Source of the DNA: Saccharicrinis fermentans DSM 9555 = JCM 21142
GTDB taxonomy: Bacteria; Bacteroidota; Bacteroidia; Bacteroidales; Marinilabiliaceae
Length of the DNA stretch: 64,000 nt
Direction of reading: 5' to 3'
Assembly: GCF_000517085.1 (NCBI RefSeq)
Contig: NZ_KI912107.1
Coordinates: 4,771,980-4,835,979 of the forward strand
Shown here: positions 55,106 through 64,000 of the stretch, one piece after another
Numbering within the stretch: the first letter of the stretch is position 1
Layout: each line of letters opens with the position of its first letter
Translations under genes and position numbers: made by a program
The notes under the pieces: model-generated
Seen by the model: only the letters and a program-made list of their open reading frames with translations
Database searches by the model: none
What the model was told of the DNA's origin: nothing

Positions 55106-56818
55106 TTACTTAATTAAGGCCTTCTTCCTTCGTAGATTCCAATAGGCAAATACGAAATATCCGATGGTGCAGTAGAAAGCATACTGATGAAAAATGGCTT
55201 TGTTTGTTTGGTATACTTCAATGGAGTTGCTGCCAAACATGGTGTTCGCGGCCAGACCAAGGATAATGGCCAGGCAGATCAGGGATAGAGCAGTTAGTAT
55301 TTTTGAGAAGATTGAAGCATCCTTATGTTGAACCTTTTCTGTTTTGGCTCTTTCTTCCTGATACTTTGCGATGTCTTTTTGTAAGTTCTCTTCGGCCTTT
55401 ATTTCTTCGCTATACTTTTCTTTTGCTCCGCTTTTTGAGGCTAGTAGTGAGTATAGAAGGATGGTAAAGATCCATACGGGGATAAATAAATAGTAAAAGG
55501 ATATGATGCCCCAGGCATTCAGTCCGAAACCTAATGCCAGACCTGCTATCCAGGAGAAAATGGCTGGTTTGCTGGTGATTGTTTTTTTGTAATAAGCCCA
55601 GTAAGGTGTTAGTCCTATTTTTGGGAATAGGAAGTGTTCTGCAAAAACAATAGCGCCTACAGGTACCACCAATAGACCGGCATAGGTAAGTAGGGGTAGT
55701 ATTCTGGAGAAGACAAAGGGGAAGCAGGCGATAACAACAGTGAAAATACCGACTATTAAAGTGGTTCGTCTTCGGGAGTGCTTCTTGAATATGGCCTGTG
55801 CAGCAAGTCCTGCGCGGTATAAATTAGCATTGGCTGTTGTCCAGCCGGCAATGATTACAATGACGAATCCGGATGCTCCCAGTGCGTAATAGGCCACGTC
55901 TCCCGGGTCAAGTGCTACTACGGGTTTGTTGAGTAGGATACCGGCGCCTGCTCCCATGATTCCTGCAGCTATCCAGGCAAGGTAGTGTCCGAATAACATA
56001 CCAAAACTGGTATATAAACCGTAGCTGGCTTTCTTGGCGTATCTTAGGATGGCCATGTCGATCAGACCAAAGTGGGTGATGGTGTTTGCTGCCCAGGCAA
56101 AGCCTATTACTTCCACTAAGCCAATGCCTTCGTGTCCGTCGGATGTTACTCCTTTCCAAATAGATAGGTCGCCAATCTTTAAAAATTCAGCCCAGCTGGA
56201 TATGGATGTATTCCCTATTACCGAATGAGCTAAGGCCGGGAGTAAGGCCAGTGCACCTGCAATAAATAAGGTGAAGAGCCATGGGGCACATATACTTGAG
56301 AAGTCTGCTACTGTTTTAAATCCGTATATGGCCACAAAAACGACCACGATGCCTACTGCTATTACAATTAATATGAATGATATATTGGATGAATACCAAT
56401 TTAATTGAGCGGGAATATCAAATAAAAATCGAATGGCAGAGGCTGATACAGTTATCATGGCTGCTGAAATCACTGTGAATATGATCGCATTGGCCCAGTT
56501 GTATAGCTTTGTCATGGAGTCACCTGCTATTTTTTGAAGGTAAGTATATAAGCTTAGTCTCGTTTTAACTGCTATTGGTGCTGTCAGTAGGGTCCAGCTT
56601 AAAACAGCTAAAATATTACCGATTAATAAACCAAACAGGATGTCGCGTGTGCTGGCTCCCAATGAAACAAAGGTTGCTCCTATTACAAATTCGGTGGCTG
56701 CCACGTGTTCTCCCGCGTATAAGCCTGCAAAATATTTTCCACCATGAAGTCTGTTCTTTGCTATTGGCAATTGTTCATCGTCGATGTGTGAGAAATCACG
56801 TATAGTCTTGTTGTCCAT
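55106..56818 (-). CDS. NCS1-family (CodB-like) permease
   Basis: A 570-residue membrane protein with about 12 transmembrane helices, followed by a charged segment (~490-520) and two more hydrophobic stretches. Helix patterns such as GATFVSLGASTRDILFGLLI and GWTTANANLYRAGLAAQAI match nucleobase:cation symporter-1 proteins. The genes behind it on the same strand are for mannitol and fructose, so the substrate is perhaps a polyol rather than a nucleobase. First gene of the three-gene operon. Confidence 0.82.
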   Translation of the reverse strand: MDNKTIRDFSHIDDEQLPIAKNRLHGGKYFAGLYAGEHVAATEFVIGATFVSLGASTRDILFGLLIGNILAVLSWTLLTAPIAVKTRLSLYTYLQKIAGDSMTKLYNWANAIIFTVISAAMITVSASAIRFLFDIPAQLNWYSSNISFILIVIAVGIVVVFVAIYGFKTVADFSSICAPWLFTLFIAGALALLPALAHSVIGNTSISSWAEFLKIGDLSIWKGVTSDGHEGIGLVEVIGFAWAANTITHFGLIDMAILRYAKKASYGLYTSFGMLFGHYLAWIAAGIMGAGAGILLNKPVVALDPGDVAYYALGASGFVIVIIAGWTTANANLYRAGLAAQAIFKKHSRRRTTLIVGIFTVVIACFPFVFSRILPLLTYAGLLVVPVGAIVFAEHFLFPKIGLTPYWAYYKKTITSKPAIFSWIAGLALGFGLNAWGIISFYYLFIPVWIFTILLYSLLASKSGAKEKYSEEIKAEENLQKDIAKYQEERAKTEKVQHKDASIFSKILTALSLICLAIILGLAANTMFGSNSIEVYQTNKAIFHQYAFYCTIGYFVFAYWNLRRKKALIK

Positions 56819-57737
56819 AATAAAAGTTTTTATAAGCTAATGGCTCGATGTAAGGACTGTTTTGAGTCCACTATTTTTTTAATGTAAAGACCGATAAAAA
56901 GTGCTTATTTTGATATCAAAAATTAATAAACGTAAAAACTACGTTTGTTGATGGTAAATGTAATAAATAAAAATTAACACTGTTGTTTTTAATAAAAAAT
57001 AATAAAAAAATATTTAAAATGCTGATAATGAGAAAATAAATTGCGTTAATTCTCTGAATCGAGATGAAAATTCCTTTTATTTCCTCTTGTATAATTAACA
57101 TAAAGTGCTTAATAAATGCGTATTTTAACAATTGTTAATGGATGTAGTATCAAAAGTTAGAAGTAATATGATTCTGCAAAGCGTGCAAATTAGTTCGTAC
57201 TAACGTAGTAAAAACGTTTAATAAAATTTAAGCTTGTTGGAGCATTTTTTTTTCTTTTGTAATATGTGGCAGATTGTATTTTTTACAATCAATCTTATTA
57301 GAAAAGGTGTAGGAATGGAAATGGCTTTAGAATTACTAGGGCAATTTCTAAAACAACAAAATCTCTTTTTTTTAACCGAACAACTTTCATAAGGGTTATA
57401 CGTTTATCGCTATTGCTATGGAGTGATACGTGATGTGTTAACTGGCGGACAAGATACCTCTAGATTTAAATAGTAACATCTTCTAAAATATTGATAATTA
57501 AAAAGCTAATTGTAAAGAGGTAAAACCATTAGAGGCTAAGGTGGAAACTCTAGAAGTGGAAAGGAATAAGGAGAAGGAAAAGCTAGAAATGCGCTTAAGC
57601 CGGTTAGAGGCTTTATTATTGGAGATTACTTTAAGCGAATTAACTATAGAGCTTTAATTAATGTTTGATTAATGATGTAATATACCTTATTGCTATCTCT
57701 TAGGGATATTGAGGTATAACGAGAAAATATTGAAAGA
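56819..57737. other. Noncoding region with a coiled-coil gene scrap
   Basis: About 920 bp upstream of the permease and before the RHS remnant. Near 57525-57657 a short frame (EAKVETLEVERNKEKEK through LSRLEALLLEI) encodes a coiled-coil C-terminus and stops, probably the last remains of a gene. The rest is very AT-rich with no other feature seen. Confidence 0.45.
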
Positions 57738-58103
57738 ATATTAAACAATATATTTTAAAAAATATGGTGGTTTTAATAGGTTGGTTGAATCAGTTTCGTC
57801 ATATGGAATAAAAGAGGTAAATGTATTGCGATGGGCAAATGAAGATGCGCCAGATGGAGCTATTTATTATTCTTAAGATGAAACGTCAATGCGTTTCCTG
57901 TATGGACATGGTATGATAAGCATAATAGAGAACTTCGTAAGGATTATTATAGATTAAACAATAAAGTATATATAGACACTAAATATTTAAACGGAAGGTT
58001 ATATCGTGTATCCGAACCTCATTATAATGATGATTCGCAAATTGTATGGGCTTTAACAAATAAGTACGATGCATATAATAGGCTTAGTTTAGTAGACACA
58101 CCA
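57738..58103 (+). pseudogene. Decayed 5' part of the RHS gene
   Basis: RHS/YD-repeat coding continues upstream of the first ATG: in the same frame back to 57882 (NVNAFPVWTWYDKHNREL, KYDAYNRLSLVDTPLG), then in another frame with a TAA stop at 57874-57876 and readable pieces such as VLRWANEDAPDGAIYYS. The N-terminal part of a normal RHS protein is therefore missing or broken. Confidence 0.7.
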
Positions 58104-60686
58104 TTGGGTAATACCGAATATGATTATTCAGGTGTTAGAACTGTTACAGTAAAAGCCCCAAATTCAACTAAAGTTATTGTGCTTAACGAGGATGGAAATG
58201 TCAAGAGTACAAGTATTAATGGTAAATCGGTACAATATAACGACTGGCCAACAGGTGAAGTATACACTGCTACTCCAGAAGGAGGATCTGCCGTTGAAAC
58301 ACATTTTGATATGAAAGGTAACCGTATACTATTAAACGACCCAGATGCTGGTCTCAGAAGTACTACTTATAATGGTTTTGGAGATGTTTTGAGTCAAGAA
58401 AACAGAGGACGTAATGATGAGGAAATAATTAATACGATATATTCCTACGATGAGGAAACTGGTTTAGTAGATTATGTTACCGAAAATGGAATAGTAACAG
58501 ATTATGGATATGATGAGGAGTTTCGGTTAGAAACAATTTCAATTGATGACCTCCACTCTAAAACGTTCGAATATGATAGATTTAATAGGGTTACTAAAAT
58601 AGCTGAAAATATTGAAGGCAATAAATCTTTTACGGAATCAATTATTTATGACGATTGTAACAGGGTTGTTAAAAATATATACCCTTCTGGATATAGTATA
58701 AGTTATAACTACAACAAACATAGTGAACTGTTTAGTGTATCTGATAAGGATAAATATACTATTTGGACTGCTAAAGAATCTAATGCTAATGGACAGTATA
58801 CTAAAACACTAAAAGGAGGTCTGGAATGCACTTATAATTATGATAATAGAAGTTTGCCTGAGCTTATTAGCGCGTATGGCATAGTAAATATGACCTATGT
58901 TTTTGATAAGAACGTTAGACTTGAAAGTAGAACGGATCATATAAGCAATAATGCGGAAGAATTTAGTTATGATACAAAAGGCAGGCTGCAAAGTTGGACT
59001 GTAAAAAGAACTAATGAAGATCCGATTTCAAATTCAATTATTTACGAGCCTACTACAGGTAATATAAAGTCTAAAAGTGATATTCAATACATCATGAATT
59101 ATGGCGAAAACGACTTTGGCCCTCATGCTATTACTTCAATTAATGGTAAACCTGCAAGTTTTTCCGATGAAGAACAATTTATTGAATATACCAGTTTTAA
59201 GAAGGTTAGTAAAATAACAGTGGGAAGTAATGAGCTTAATATTGTCTATGGAATAGACAAGCAAAGACGTAAGTCTGTATTTTCTGGAGGCTTAACGAGG
59301 TATTATTTTAATAATTACGAAGAAGATTATTCAGGTAATAATGTAAAAAAGGTGCATTATATTACTGGGGGTAACGGAATTACTGCTATGTATATTGAAA
59401 CCAATGGAGTTGGTCAGTTATACCATTTAATTACTGATTATCAAGGTTCGTTAATTGCTATTGCTAATAAAGATGGAGAAATTGCAAGTTTTGATGGTTC
59501 AGAGCAAAAATTTGCTTACGATCCATGGGGTAACCGACGTAACCCTAACGATTGGAAATTAATAGATACACGTACGAAATGGTTATCTGACAGGGGTTAT
59601 GCCATGCACGAGCATCTAGACGGCTTTACTCTAATTAATATGAATGGTAGAGTGTACGATCCTATGTTGGCTCAATTTTTAAGTCCTGATCCCTATATTC
59701 AATCGCCTGATAATTGGTTAAATTACAACAGGTATACATATTGCCTCAATAACCCGATGCTCTATACCGACCCAAGTGGGGAGTTTTTCGGGGCAGCTTT
59801 ACCGTTAATGGTTAAAATTGGGATTGGAATAGGTGCTGCTGTAGGAGGTTATACTGGTTATAAAATAGGAGAAGCCAATGGTGCATCAGGTTTAGGCATG
59901 GCTGCTTACATGTTAGGCGGTGCTGCTATTGGAGGTTTTTCTGGTTATGTCGGAGGGACAGTAGCTGCAGGAGGCGGCATAATGGCTAATACTGGTGCGA
60001 TAATGGCAGGCTCTTATACAAATTCAATGGGCATGGCAATGCTCAGTGGCGGTGATATGCCTCCAAGTATCAGTTTTGGTGCTGGCTCGTTTAATTTTGG
60101 AACTGGAGAGTTTAGGTCAATATTTGATTGGAAAGACTTATCTACTATGGAAAAGATTGGATACGGATTAGGGGCTTTGGCTAACTTAAATGATCTAATC
60201 AATCAAACGAGTGCAACTTTGTATACTCAAGAAAGGTATCCAGATGGCTCCAAAGATATAATTTCACATTCAGGTATAGTAGATGACGCATCGACAGACA
60301 AACTAATGTCCTTTGGTCCCAATGATAGTAAAATTGGTGCAGGAGGTTTTAAAGACCAGGTTGGAGGTCTTAAACCAGGAGGAGGATATAAGAAATTTGG
60401 CCTTGCAATCCGTAAGAGCACAACTGGATATGATGTTCCTGTGAGTTTATCTAAGTTTCAAAGTGTGGTTGTAAATAAGCATTTGTTTAGTGGATTACGA
60501 GGAATAAGCAAGATTATACCTTATCAAGGTGCTACAACTAATTGTGTTAATATGTCTTCAATAGGTTTTTGGTTAAATGGTATACCAAATATAGGAATTC
60601 ATCCATATTTATTACATTATAGTACCGCAGCTTATTATGGAGGGTTTAGACCAGATATTTTTAGTTACTATCTAAATAACAATTAA
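58104..60686 (+). CDS. RHS-repeat protein with C-terminal polymorphic toxin, 5'-truncated
   Basis: An 860-residue ORF. YD/RHS repeats run from ~1 to 530, ending in the core signature GRVYDPMLAQFLSPDP and NRYTYCLNNPMLYTDPSG. Beyond it lies a Gly-rich hydrophobic region (~555-640) and a toxin domain (~700-860) with GATTNCVNMSSIGFWLNGIP and NIGIHPYLLHY. An invariant-looking NC could be a nucleophile of a cysteine-peptidase or amidase fold; this is inference. The ATG at 58104 is only the first Met after the broken upstream part, and typical RHS proteins are much longer. An exported protein 1 bp downstream is its likely immunity protein. Confidence 0.8.
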   Translation: MGNTEYDYSGVRTVTVKAPNSTKVIVLNEDGNVKSTSINGKSVQYNDWPTGEVYTATPEGGSAVETHFDMKGNRILLNDPDAGLRSTTYNGFGDVLSQENRGRNDEEIINTIYSYDEETGLVDYVTENGIVTDYGYDEEFRLETISIDDLHSKTFEYDRFNRVTKIAENIEGNKSFTESIIYDDCNRVVKNIYPSGYSISYNYNKHSELFSVSDKDKYTIWTAKESNANGQYTKTLKGGLECTYNYDNRSLPELISAYGIVNMTYVFDKNVRLESRTDHISNNAEEFSYDTKGRLQSWTVKRTNEDPISNSIIYEPTTGNIKSKSDIQYIMNYGENDFGPHAITSINGKPASFSDEEQFIEYTSFKKVSKITVGSNELNIVYGIDKQRRKSVFSGGLTRYYFNNYEEDYSGNNVKKVHYITGGNGITAMYIETNGVGQLYHLITDYQGSLIAIANKDGEIASFDGSEQKFAYDPWGNRRNPNDWKLIDTRTKWLSDRGYAMHEHLDGFTLINMNGRVYDPMLAQFLSPDPYIQSPDNWLNYNRYTYCLNNPMLYTDPSGEFFGAALPLMVKIGIGIGAAVGGYTGYKIGEANGASGLGMAAYMLGGAAIGGFSGYVGGTVAAGGGIMANTGAIMAGSYTNSMGMAMLSGGDMPPSISFGAGSFNFGTGEFRSIFDWKDLSTMEKIGYGLGALANLNDLINQTSATLYTQERYPDGSKDIISHSGIVDDASTDKLMSFGPNDSKIGAGGFKDQVGGLKPGGGYKKFGLAIRKSTTGYDVPVSLSKFQSVVVNKHLFSGLRGISKIIPYQGATTNCVNMSSIGFWLNGIPNIGIHPYLLHYSTAAYYGGFRPDIFSYYLNNN

Positions 60687-60687
60687 A

Positions 60688-61101
60688 ATGACAAGGTTAC
60701 TTTTCTTTATATGTATTTCAATGATGGGAATAATTTATTCATCAAAAGTGAATAGTCAGGAGATGATATTGATTAAGCACAATTGTAAAATTATTAGTCA
60801 TGGATATTTTACTTTTTGCACCATAGATGATAGTCAAGCGATTGATAAGGTAACATTTATATATAGTGTTGACCTGAAAAAAAAATCATATACTACTAGC
60901 CTAATGTCAAAAGACACACTATCTGTTAATAATGTTGACAAGAAGTATTTAAAGGATTACAGTGAAAGTGATGTTTGGAATCGTAAGCGGCTTGGAACTT
61001 CAGTAGAGAAATATTTTACGATTTTCCATAAAGATTTTTTGATTTGGAGTAACTCAGAAAAATTAGATTTTTTTACGAGAGTCAGTAAAAACGAGAAATA
61101 G
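60688..61101 (+). CDS. Exported candidate immunity protein of the RHS toxin
   Basis: A 137-residue protein starting 1 bp after the RHS stop. It has a signal peptide (MTRLLFFICISMMGIIYSS, cleavage near VNSQ) and a short mature domain with two Cys, unrecognised. Export suggests the toxin acts in the periplasm or envelope. Immunity role is inferred from position. Confidence 0.6.
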   Translation: MTRLLFFICISMMGIIYSSKVNSQEMILIKHNCKIISHGYFTFCTIDDSQAIDKVTFIYSVDLKKKSYTTSLMSKDTLSVNNVDKKYLKDYSESDVWNRKRLGTSVEKYFTIFHKDFLIWSNSEKLDFFTRVSKNEK

Positions 61102-61104
61102 CAA

Positions 61105-61138
61105 ACAAAAAAGCCTCGGTTTTACCGGGGCTTTTGCT
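61105..61138. terminator. Bidirectional terminator between RHS and toxin-antitoxin genes
   Basis: AAAAAGCCTCGG, a short loop and CCGGGGCTTTT form a GC-rich stem with A and T tracts on both sides, so it can end transcripts from both convergent units. Confidence 0.8.
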
Positions 61139-61435
61139 TTATCTGTTTTTCCAAAGTTCGGGATTTCTACTTGTATGCAGAACAGCCGAAATGATTACAG
61201 TTTTGTCTTTTTCGTCAATTGTATAGTGAATCATAAAAGGGAACACGTTTAAAACGGCAGTCCTTACGTTTTTATAACGGATATTTGAAGCTTTGGGGTT
61301 CTGCCTGATAAAATGGACATTTTCACGCACTTCTGCAGTAAAACTTTTACCAAGTCCTTTTTGTTGTTTATTATACCATTTGGCAGCTTCCCGAATATCT
61401 TCTTTTGCAAGAGGTAGGATTATAGATTTATACAT
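61139..61435 (-). CDS. RelE/ParE-family toxin
   Basis: A 98-residue protein with the family pattern: LAKEDIREAAKWYNKQQKGLG, then NPKASNIRYKNVRTAVLNVFPFMIHYTID and a C-terminal SRNPELW. ParE-type toxins block gyrase, RelE types cut mRNA on ribosomes; the sequence suggests the ParE side, but I cannot decide. The start overlaps the antitoxin stop by 1 bp. Confidence 0.85.
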   Translation of the reverse strand: MYKSIILPLAKEDIREAAKWYNKQQKGLGKSFTAEVRENVHFIRQNPKASNIRYKNVRTAVLNVFPFMIHYTIDEKDKTVIISAVLHTSRNPELWKNR

Positions 61436-61665
61436 TACAGCTCTTTTTCTATATCATCCATCGCAGAATCAAAATCCAAAGCAGAACTAGGATTTTGTTT
61501 ATAATCTTCAAGGCGTTTTAATACCAAATCTTTGTGCCATTCTGGAACGCTAATTTCTTCCTGTTCAATATTTTTGTATTTATTTTTAAGGTCGTTCCAT
61601 TCGTTTATGGGAATGAATACGCCAGTTGTTTGTCCTTTGCTGTCTGAAATATATTGTAGGTTCAT
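61435..61665 (-). CDS. Antitoxin of the RelE/ParE pair
   Basis: A 76-residue protein: MNLQYISDSKGQTTGVFIPI is a Phd-like beta-strand start, followed by a charged helix, and an acidic C-terminus (FDSAMDDIEKEL) that would wrap the toxin. Translationally coupled to the toxin gene. Located 11 bp after the XRE regulator, so all three are probably one transcript. Confidence 0.78.
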   Translation of the reverse strand: MNLQYISDSKGQTTGVFIPINEWNDLKNKYKNIEQEEISVPEWHKDLVLKRLEDYKQNPSSALDFDSAMDDIEKEL

Positions 61666-61676
61666 AATATTAAAAT

Positions 61677-62015
61677 TTATCTGTTTGAATACGCTTGTTG
61701 TGTTTTGTAATCCCTGATTACGGAATCAATAATACTAAAAAACTGATTTCTAAAATCGGGGCTCATGCTTTGGATTTCTTGAATCCTGTTCAGAATCTTT
61801 TTATCAAAGGCAGCGTTTTGCCCTTCCCCGACTAAATAATCTAGTGAAACCTCAAAAGCATCTGCCATACGTTTAGCAACGTCAATAGAAGGAGCAGCTT
61901 CATTACGCTCATACCTTCCAATGATTACACGAGAAACATCAATTTGTTTAGCAAGGTCTGTTTGCGACCATCCTTTTTGTTTTCTCAGTTCTGTTATTTT
62001 AAGTCCGATGTTCAT
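61677..62015 (-). CDS. XRE-family transcriptional regulator
   Basis: A 112-residue protein. The N-terminal helix-turn-helix reads KITELRKQKGWSQTDLAKQI and VSRVIIGRYERNEAAPS, typical of Cro/CI-like repressors; the C-terminal part is helical. It is divergent from the primase gene, and the space between them holds a palindrome (62066-62094) that is a likely operator. Confidence 0.88.
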   Translation of the reverse strand: MNIGLKITELRKQKGWSQTDLAKQIDVSRVIIGRYERNEAAPSIDVAKRMADAFEVSLDYLVGEGQNAAFDKKILNRIQEIQSMSPDFRNQFFSIIDSVIRDYKTQQAYSNR

Positions 62016-62054
62016 TTTTATTGCTTTAAGGACACTTTAGTTAACAATGAGATA

Positions 62055-62062
62055 CAAAATTA
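62055..62062 (-). promoter_or_regulatory. -7 box for the XRE/toxin-antitoxin operon
   Basis: On the minus strand TAATTTTG fits TAnnTTTG and lies ~40 bp before the regulator's start. The -33 side is weak. Confidence 0.5.
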
Positions 62063-62065
62063 GGT

Positions 62066-62094
62066 AATTATAGTGACAAAAAGAAACTATAATT
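62066..62094. promoter_or_regulatory. Palindromic operator between XRE regulator and primase
   Basis: AATTATAGT (62066-62074) and its exact complement ACTATAATT (62086-62094) flank an 11-nt spacer. It sits between the divergent -7 boxes, so the XRE protein could repress both sides. Confidence 0.65.
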
Positions 62095-62096
62095 TT

Positions 62097-62126
62097 TTGA
62101 CTTAATGAAACTATTGTATACATTTG
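62097..62126 (+). promoter_or_regulatory. Primase promoter
   Basis: TTG (62097-62099), 19-nt spacer, TACATTTG (62119-62126): an excellent Bacteroidota promoter. It begins within 3 bp of the operator palindrome and lies 33 bp before the ATG at 62159. Confidence 0.75.
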
Positions 62127-62158
62127 CAACTAATAATTATCAAACAACTTTTTTCATC

Positions 62159-64000
62159 ATGGAAATAAGCGACATAAGATAAAGGCTTTCGATACTTACG
62201 GTTTTGCAGCATTACAACCTTAAACCCGACCGGAACAACCAAATAAAATGCCCATTCCACGAAGACGATAAACCAAGCTGCCGTATTTATGCCGACACAA
62301 ATACTTTCCATTGCTTCGGCTGCAATGCTACAGGCGACCAAATAGAATTTATTGAGAAGTACAAAAAATGCAGCAAGCACGAAGCAATATTAAAAGCCAA
62401 GCAACTTTGCGGAATACCAGAGCCGATAAAAGCGGAGAAGCCAAAAGCAAAGCCAACACCAATAAACGGAGCTGAGATTTTAACGAAATCCTTTACTCAC
62501 TTTGCCCGAAGCTTAAACGCCAAACCAAAGAAAGCCATTGAATATTTAGAAAGTCGAAAGCTTAATTACAAAGCTTTATCCATCGGTTACGATGCCGGAA
62601 CGCTGCACAAAGCAAAAGATATTACCAACCAACAGAAACAAGAATACTTACAAACCGGATTACTCAAGCCTGATAAGTTTGGTAGGGAAAACAGTTATTA
62701 CACGAGATTTAATAACTGTATTGTTTTTCCATTACTCGACAAAAGCGGAAATATAAAAAGCTTGTACGGTCGCCATGTTGAGAAAGGACATCATTATTTA
62801 GAAGGCGAACACAAAGGATTATATCCAAAATACCCAAGTGAGGACACTACCAAATTAATACTAACTGAAGCCATTATAGATGCAGCCACACTTTTACAAG
62901 TTCCCGAAATAATAAAAGACTTTTCAATACTGGCACTTTATGGAACTAATGGTTTTACAGAAGAACACGGGCAAACCATAGCAGAACTAATCGAATTAAA
63001 GGAAGTTATACTGTTTTTTGATGGAGACGAAGCAGGAACAGAAGCCATAAAAGAAATAGCAGCAGAATTAAAACAGATAAAAGAGAAACTACAAATATCA
63101 GTTGTAGAAACACCCGAAGGCGAAGACTTAAATAGTTTATCAATCGGTCATGAACCTGAAATATTTACCCATCTAATAGAAAACAGAAAACCATTTTCTT
63201 TTTCAATTGAGTCTAGTGGCTCGACACCCAATAATAGTTCAAGTGAAAAAGAAAAACCATTTATCCAACCAATTACAAGCGGTTTAAAGGTTGCTTCTGA
63301 TTACATGCAATACGAAACCGACCAACTGACAATAACACTTTGGGGCGGTATTGAAATGCACACCGTAAACCGATTAAGAGCAACCTTGCATATTAAACTA
63401 AAGGGAAACGACTATCAAAGCTTTAGAGATACCGCCGACTTGTACAGCCACAACCAAACCGACCGATTAATAAAACAAGCATCCGAAAAACTGGAAATTA
63501 GCACAAGTATAACAAACGAAGCTATTACGGGGCTAACAAAGGAACTGGAAAGCTACCGCCAACAAAAGCGAGAAGAAAAACGACAAAGTGAAGAGTCCAA
63601 AGAACAACAAGGAATAGACCGCTTTAGCCGTGAGCAAATGCAAGAAGCAAACGAATTTATTAGATACAACGAACTAACCCAATTAACCTACAGCCTTTTT
63701 AATAAGCTCGGCATGATTGGACAACAGGACAATGCAACCTTATTGTTCTTTATCTTTTTAACCAGGTTCTTTAAAAATCCATTACATGCCATCGTGATGG
63801 GGAGCAGTGGTAGTGGTAAAACGCATTTATTGCAAGGAGTAGCGAAAGCAGTACCCAAGCAACACATTAATGTAACCACCAGTTTAAGCGAGAATGCATT
63901 GTATTATACACCCAAAGACTTTTTGAAAAATAAGATATTGATGCAAGAAGATTTAGACGGGGCTTACAATGCACTTTTACCGCTTCGAGAATTAATGAGC
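62159..64000 (+). CDS. CHC2 zinc-finger TOPRIM primase with C-terminal ATPase, incomplete at window end
   Basis: The frame begins ATG at 62159 (MEISDIR), meets TAA at 62180-62182, and then stays open to the window end, about 605 codons (first non-ATG start candidate TTG at 62204). It has a CHC2 zinc finger (CPFHEDDKPSCRIY and FHCFGCNATGDQIEF), TOPRIM motifs (LILTEAIIDAATL and ILFFDGDEAGTEA) and a later Walker A (VMGSSGSGKTHLLQG). This is a DnaG-like primase fused to a DNA-dependent ATPase, as in mobile elements of Bacteroidota. RLSILTVLQHY right after the stop looks like the normal family start, so the stop is probably a CAA-to-TAA nonsense change or a sequence error. Confidence 0.8.

Noticed and set aside
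1-64000. CRISPR array
   Set aside because: The repeats seen are large dispersed or tandem pairs without regular short spacers; no cas genes are present.
1-64000. tRNA or rRNA genes
   Set aside because: I saw no cloverleaf-like segment or rRNA signature in intergenic regions; a covariance-model scan could still find one I missed.

Overview
The window is AT-rich DNA from a Bacteroidota chromosome, probably Bacteroidia/Marinilabiliales-like. The evidence is a T9SS-type C-terminal sorting domain on a secreted GH8 enzyme, promoter boxes of the TAnnTTTG type, the gene order rplM-rpsI-rpsB-tsf, a LytS/LytTR pair and VgrG/PAAR genes of the Bacteroidota T6SS type. The genus is not certain.

Layout. 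(1) 1-23.6 kb is an accessory island of PAAR-effector-immunity cassettes, evidently cargo of a type VI secretion system whose structural genes lie elsewhere. The PAAR gene occurs four times with nearly identical DNA, each copy preceded by the same ~62 bp spacer and, in three copies, by a piece of a vgrG 3' end. Large effectors share one N-terminal chassis: an M23-like fold split by an SH3b-like insert, an EF-hand-like loop, and a linker containing NPVVYHFHPVAFVEQM. They differ only after that linker, where they carry an M15/M74-like peptidase, a GH19-like lysozyme, M23+GH24, or a probable lysozyme-like domain. Each cell-wall hydrolase is followed by a small exported protein or lipoprotein that is a strong immunity candidate. 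The array contains orphan toxin modules, microhomology deletions, frameshifts in simple repeats, vgrG scraps and IS4-family remnants, so it looks like a recombining polymorphic-toxin locus. A second cassette type, a PAAR protein with an unknown C-terminal domain plus a translationally coupled membrane protein, occurs twice and is broken in both places. (2) 23.6-38.2 kb encodes envelope and secreted proteins (ELWxxDG-repeat protein, TonB-C protein, LRR protein, GH8 enzyme), a decayed M16 peptidase, small proteins and an IS256-family element. (3) 37.4-56.8 kb is conserved backbone: ttcA-like, tsf, rpsB, rpsI, rplM, guanine deaminase-like, LytTR regulator and LytS-like kinase, ribE, OsmC, SDR, DUF502, MmcQ/YjbR, YraN, LD-carboxypeptidase, metG, and a probable mannitol/fructose operon (NCS1-type permease, mannitol dehydrogenase, fructokinase). 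(4) 56.8-61.1 kb holds a 5'-truncated RHS protein with a polymorphic C-terminal toxin and its candidate immunity gene. (5) 61.1-64 kb is the edge of a mobile element: RelE/ParE toxin, antitoxin, XRE regulator and a divergent CHC2-TOPRIM-ATPase primase that runs off the window.

How the genes work together. In the island, PAAR caps a VgrG spike, the chassis carries interchangeable peptidoglycan hydrolases, and the downstream periplasmic proteins protect siblings. Swapping at the conserved linker would change toxin specificity while keeping the delivery part. The RHS locus at 58-61 kb is a second toxin system of the same logic. Single-base lesions are frequent in the island; raw reads would be needed to separate true decay or phase variation from assembly error.
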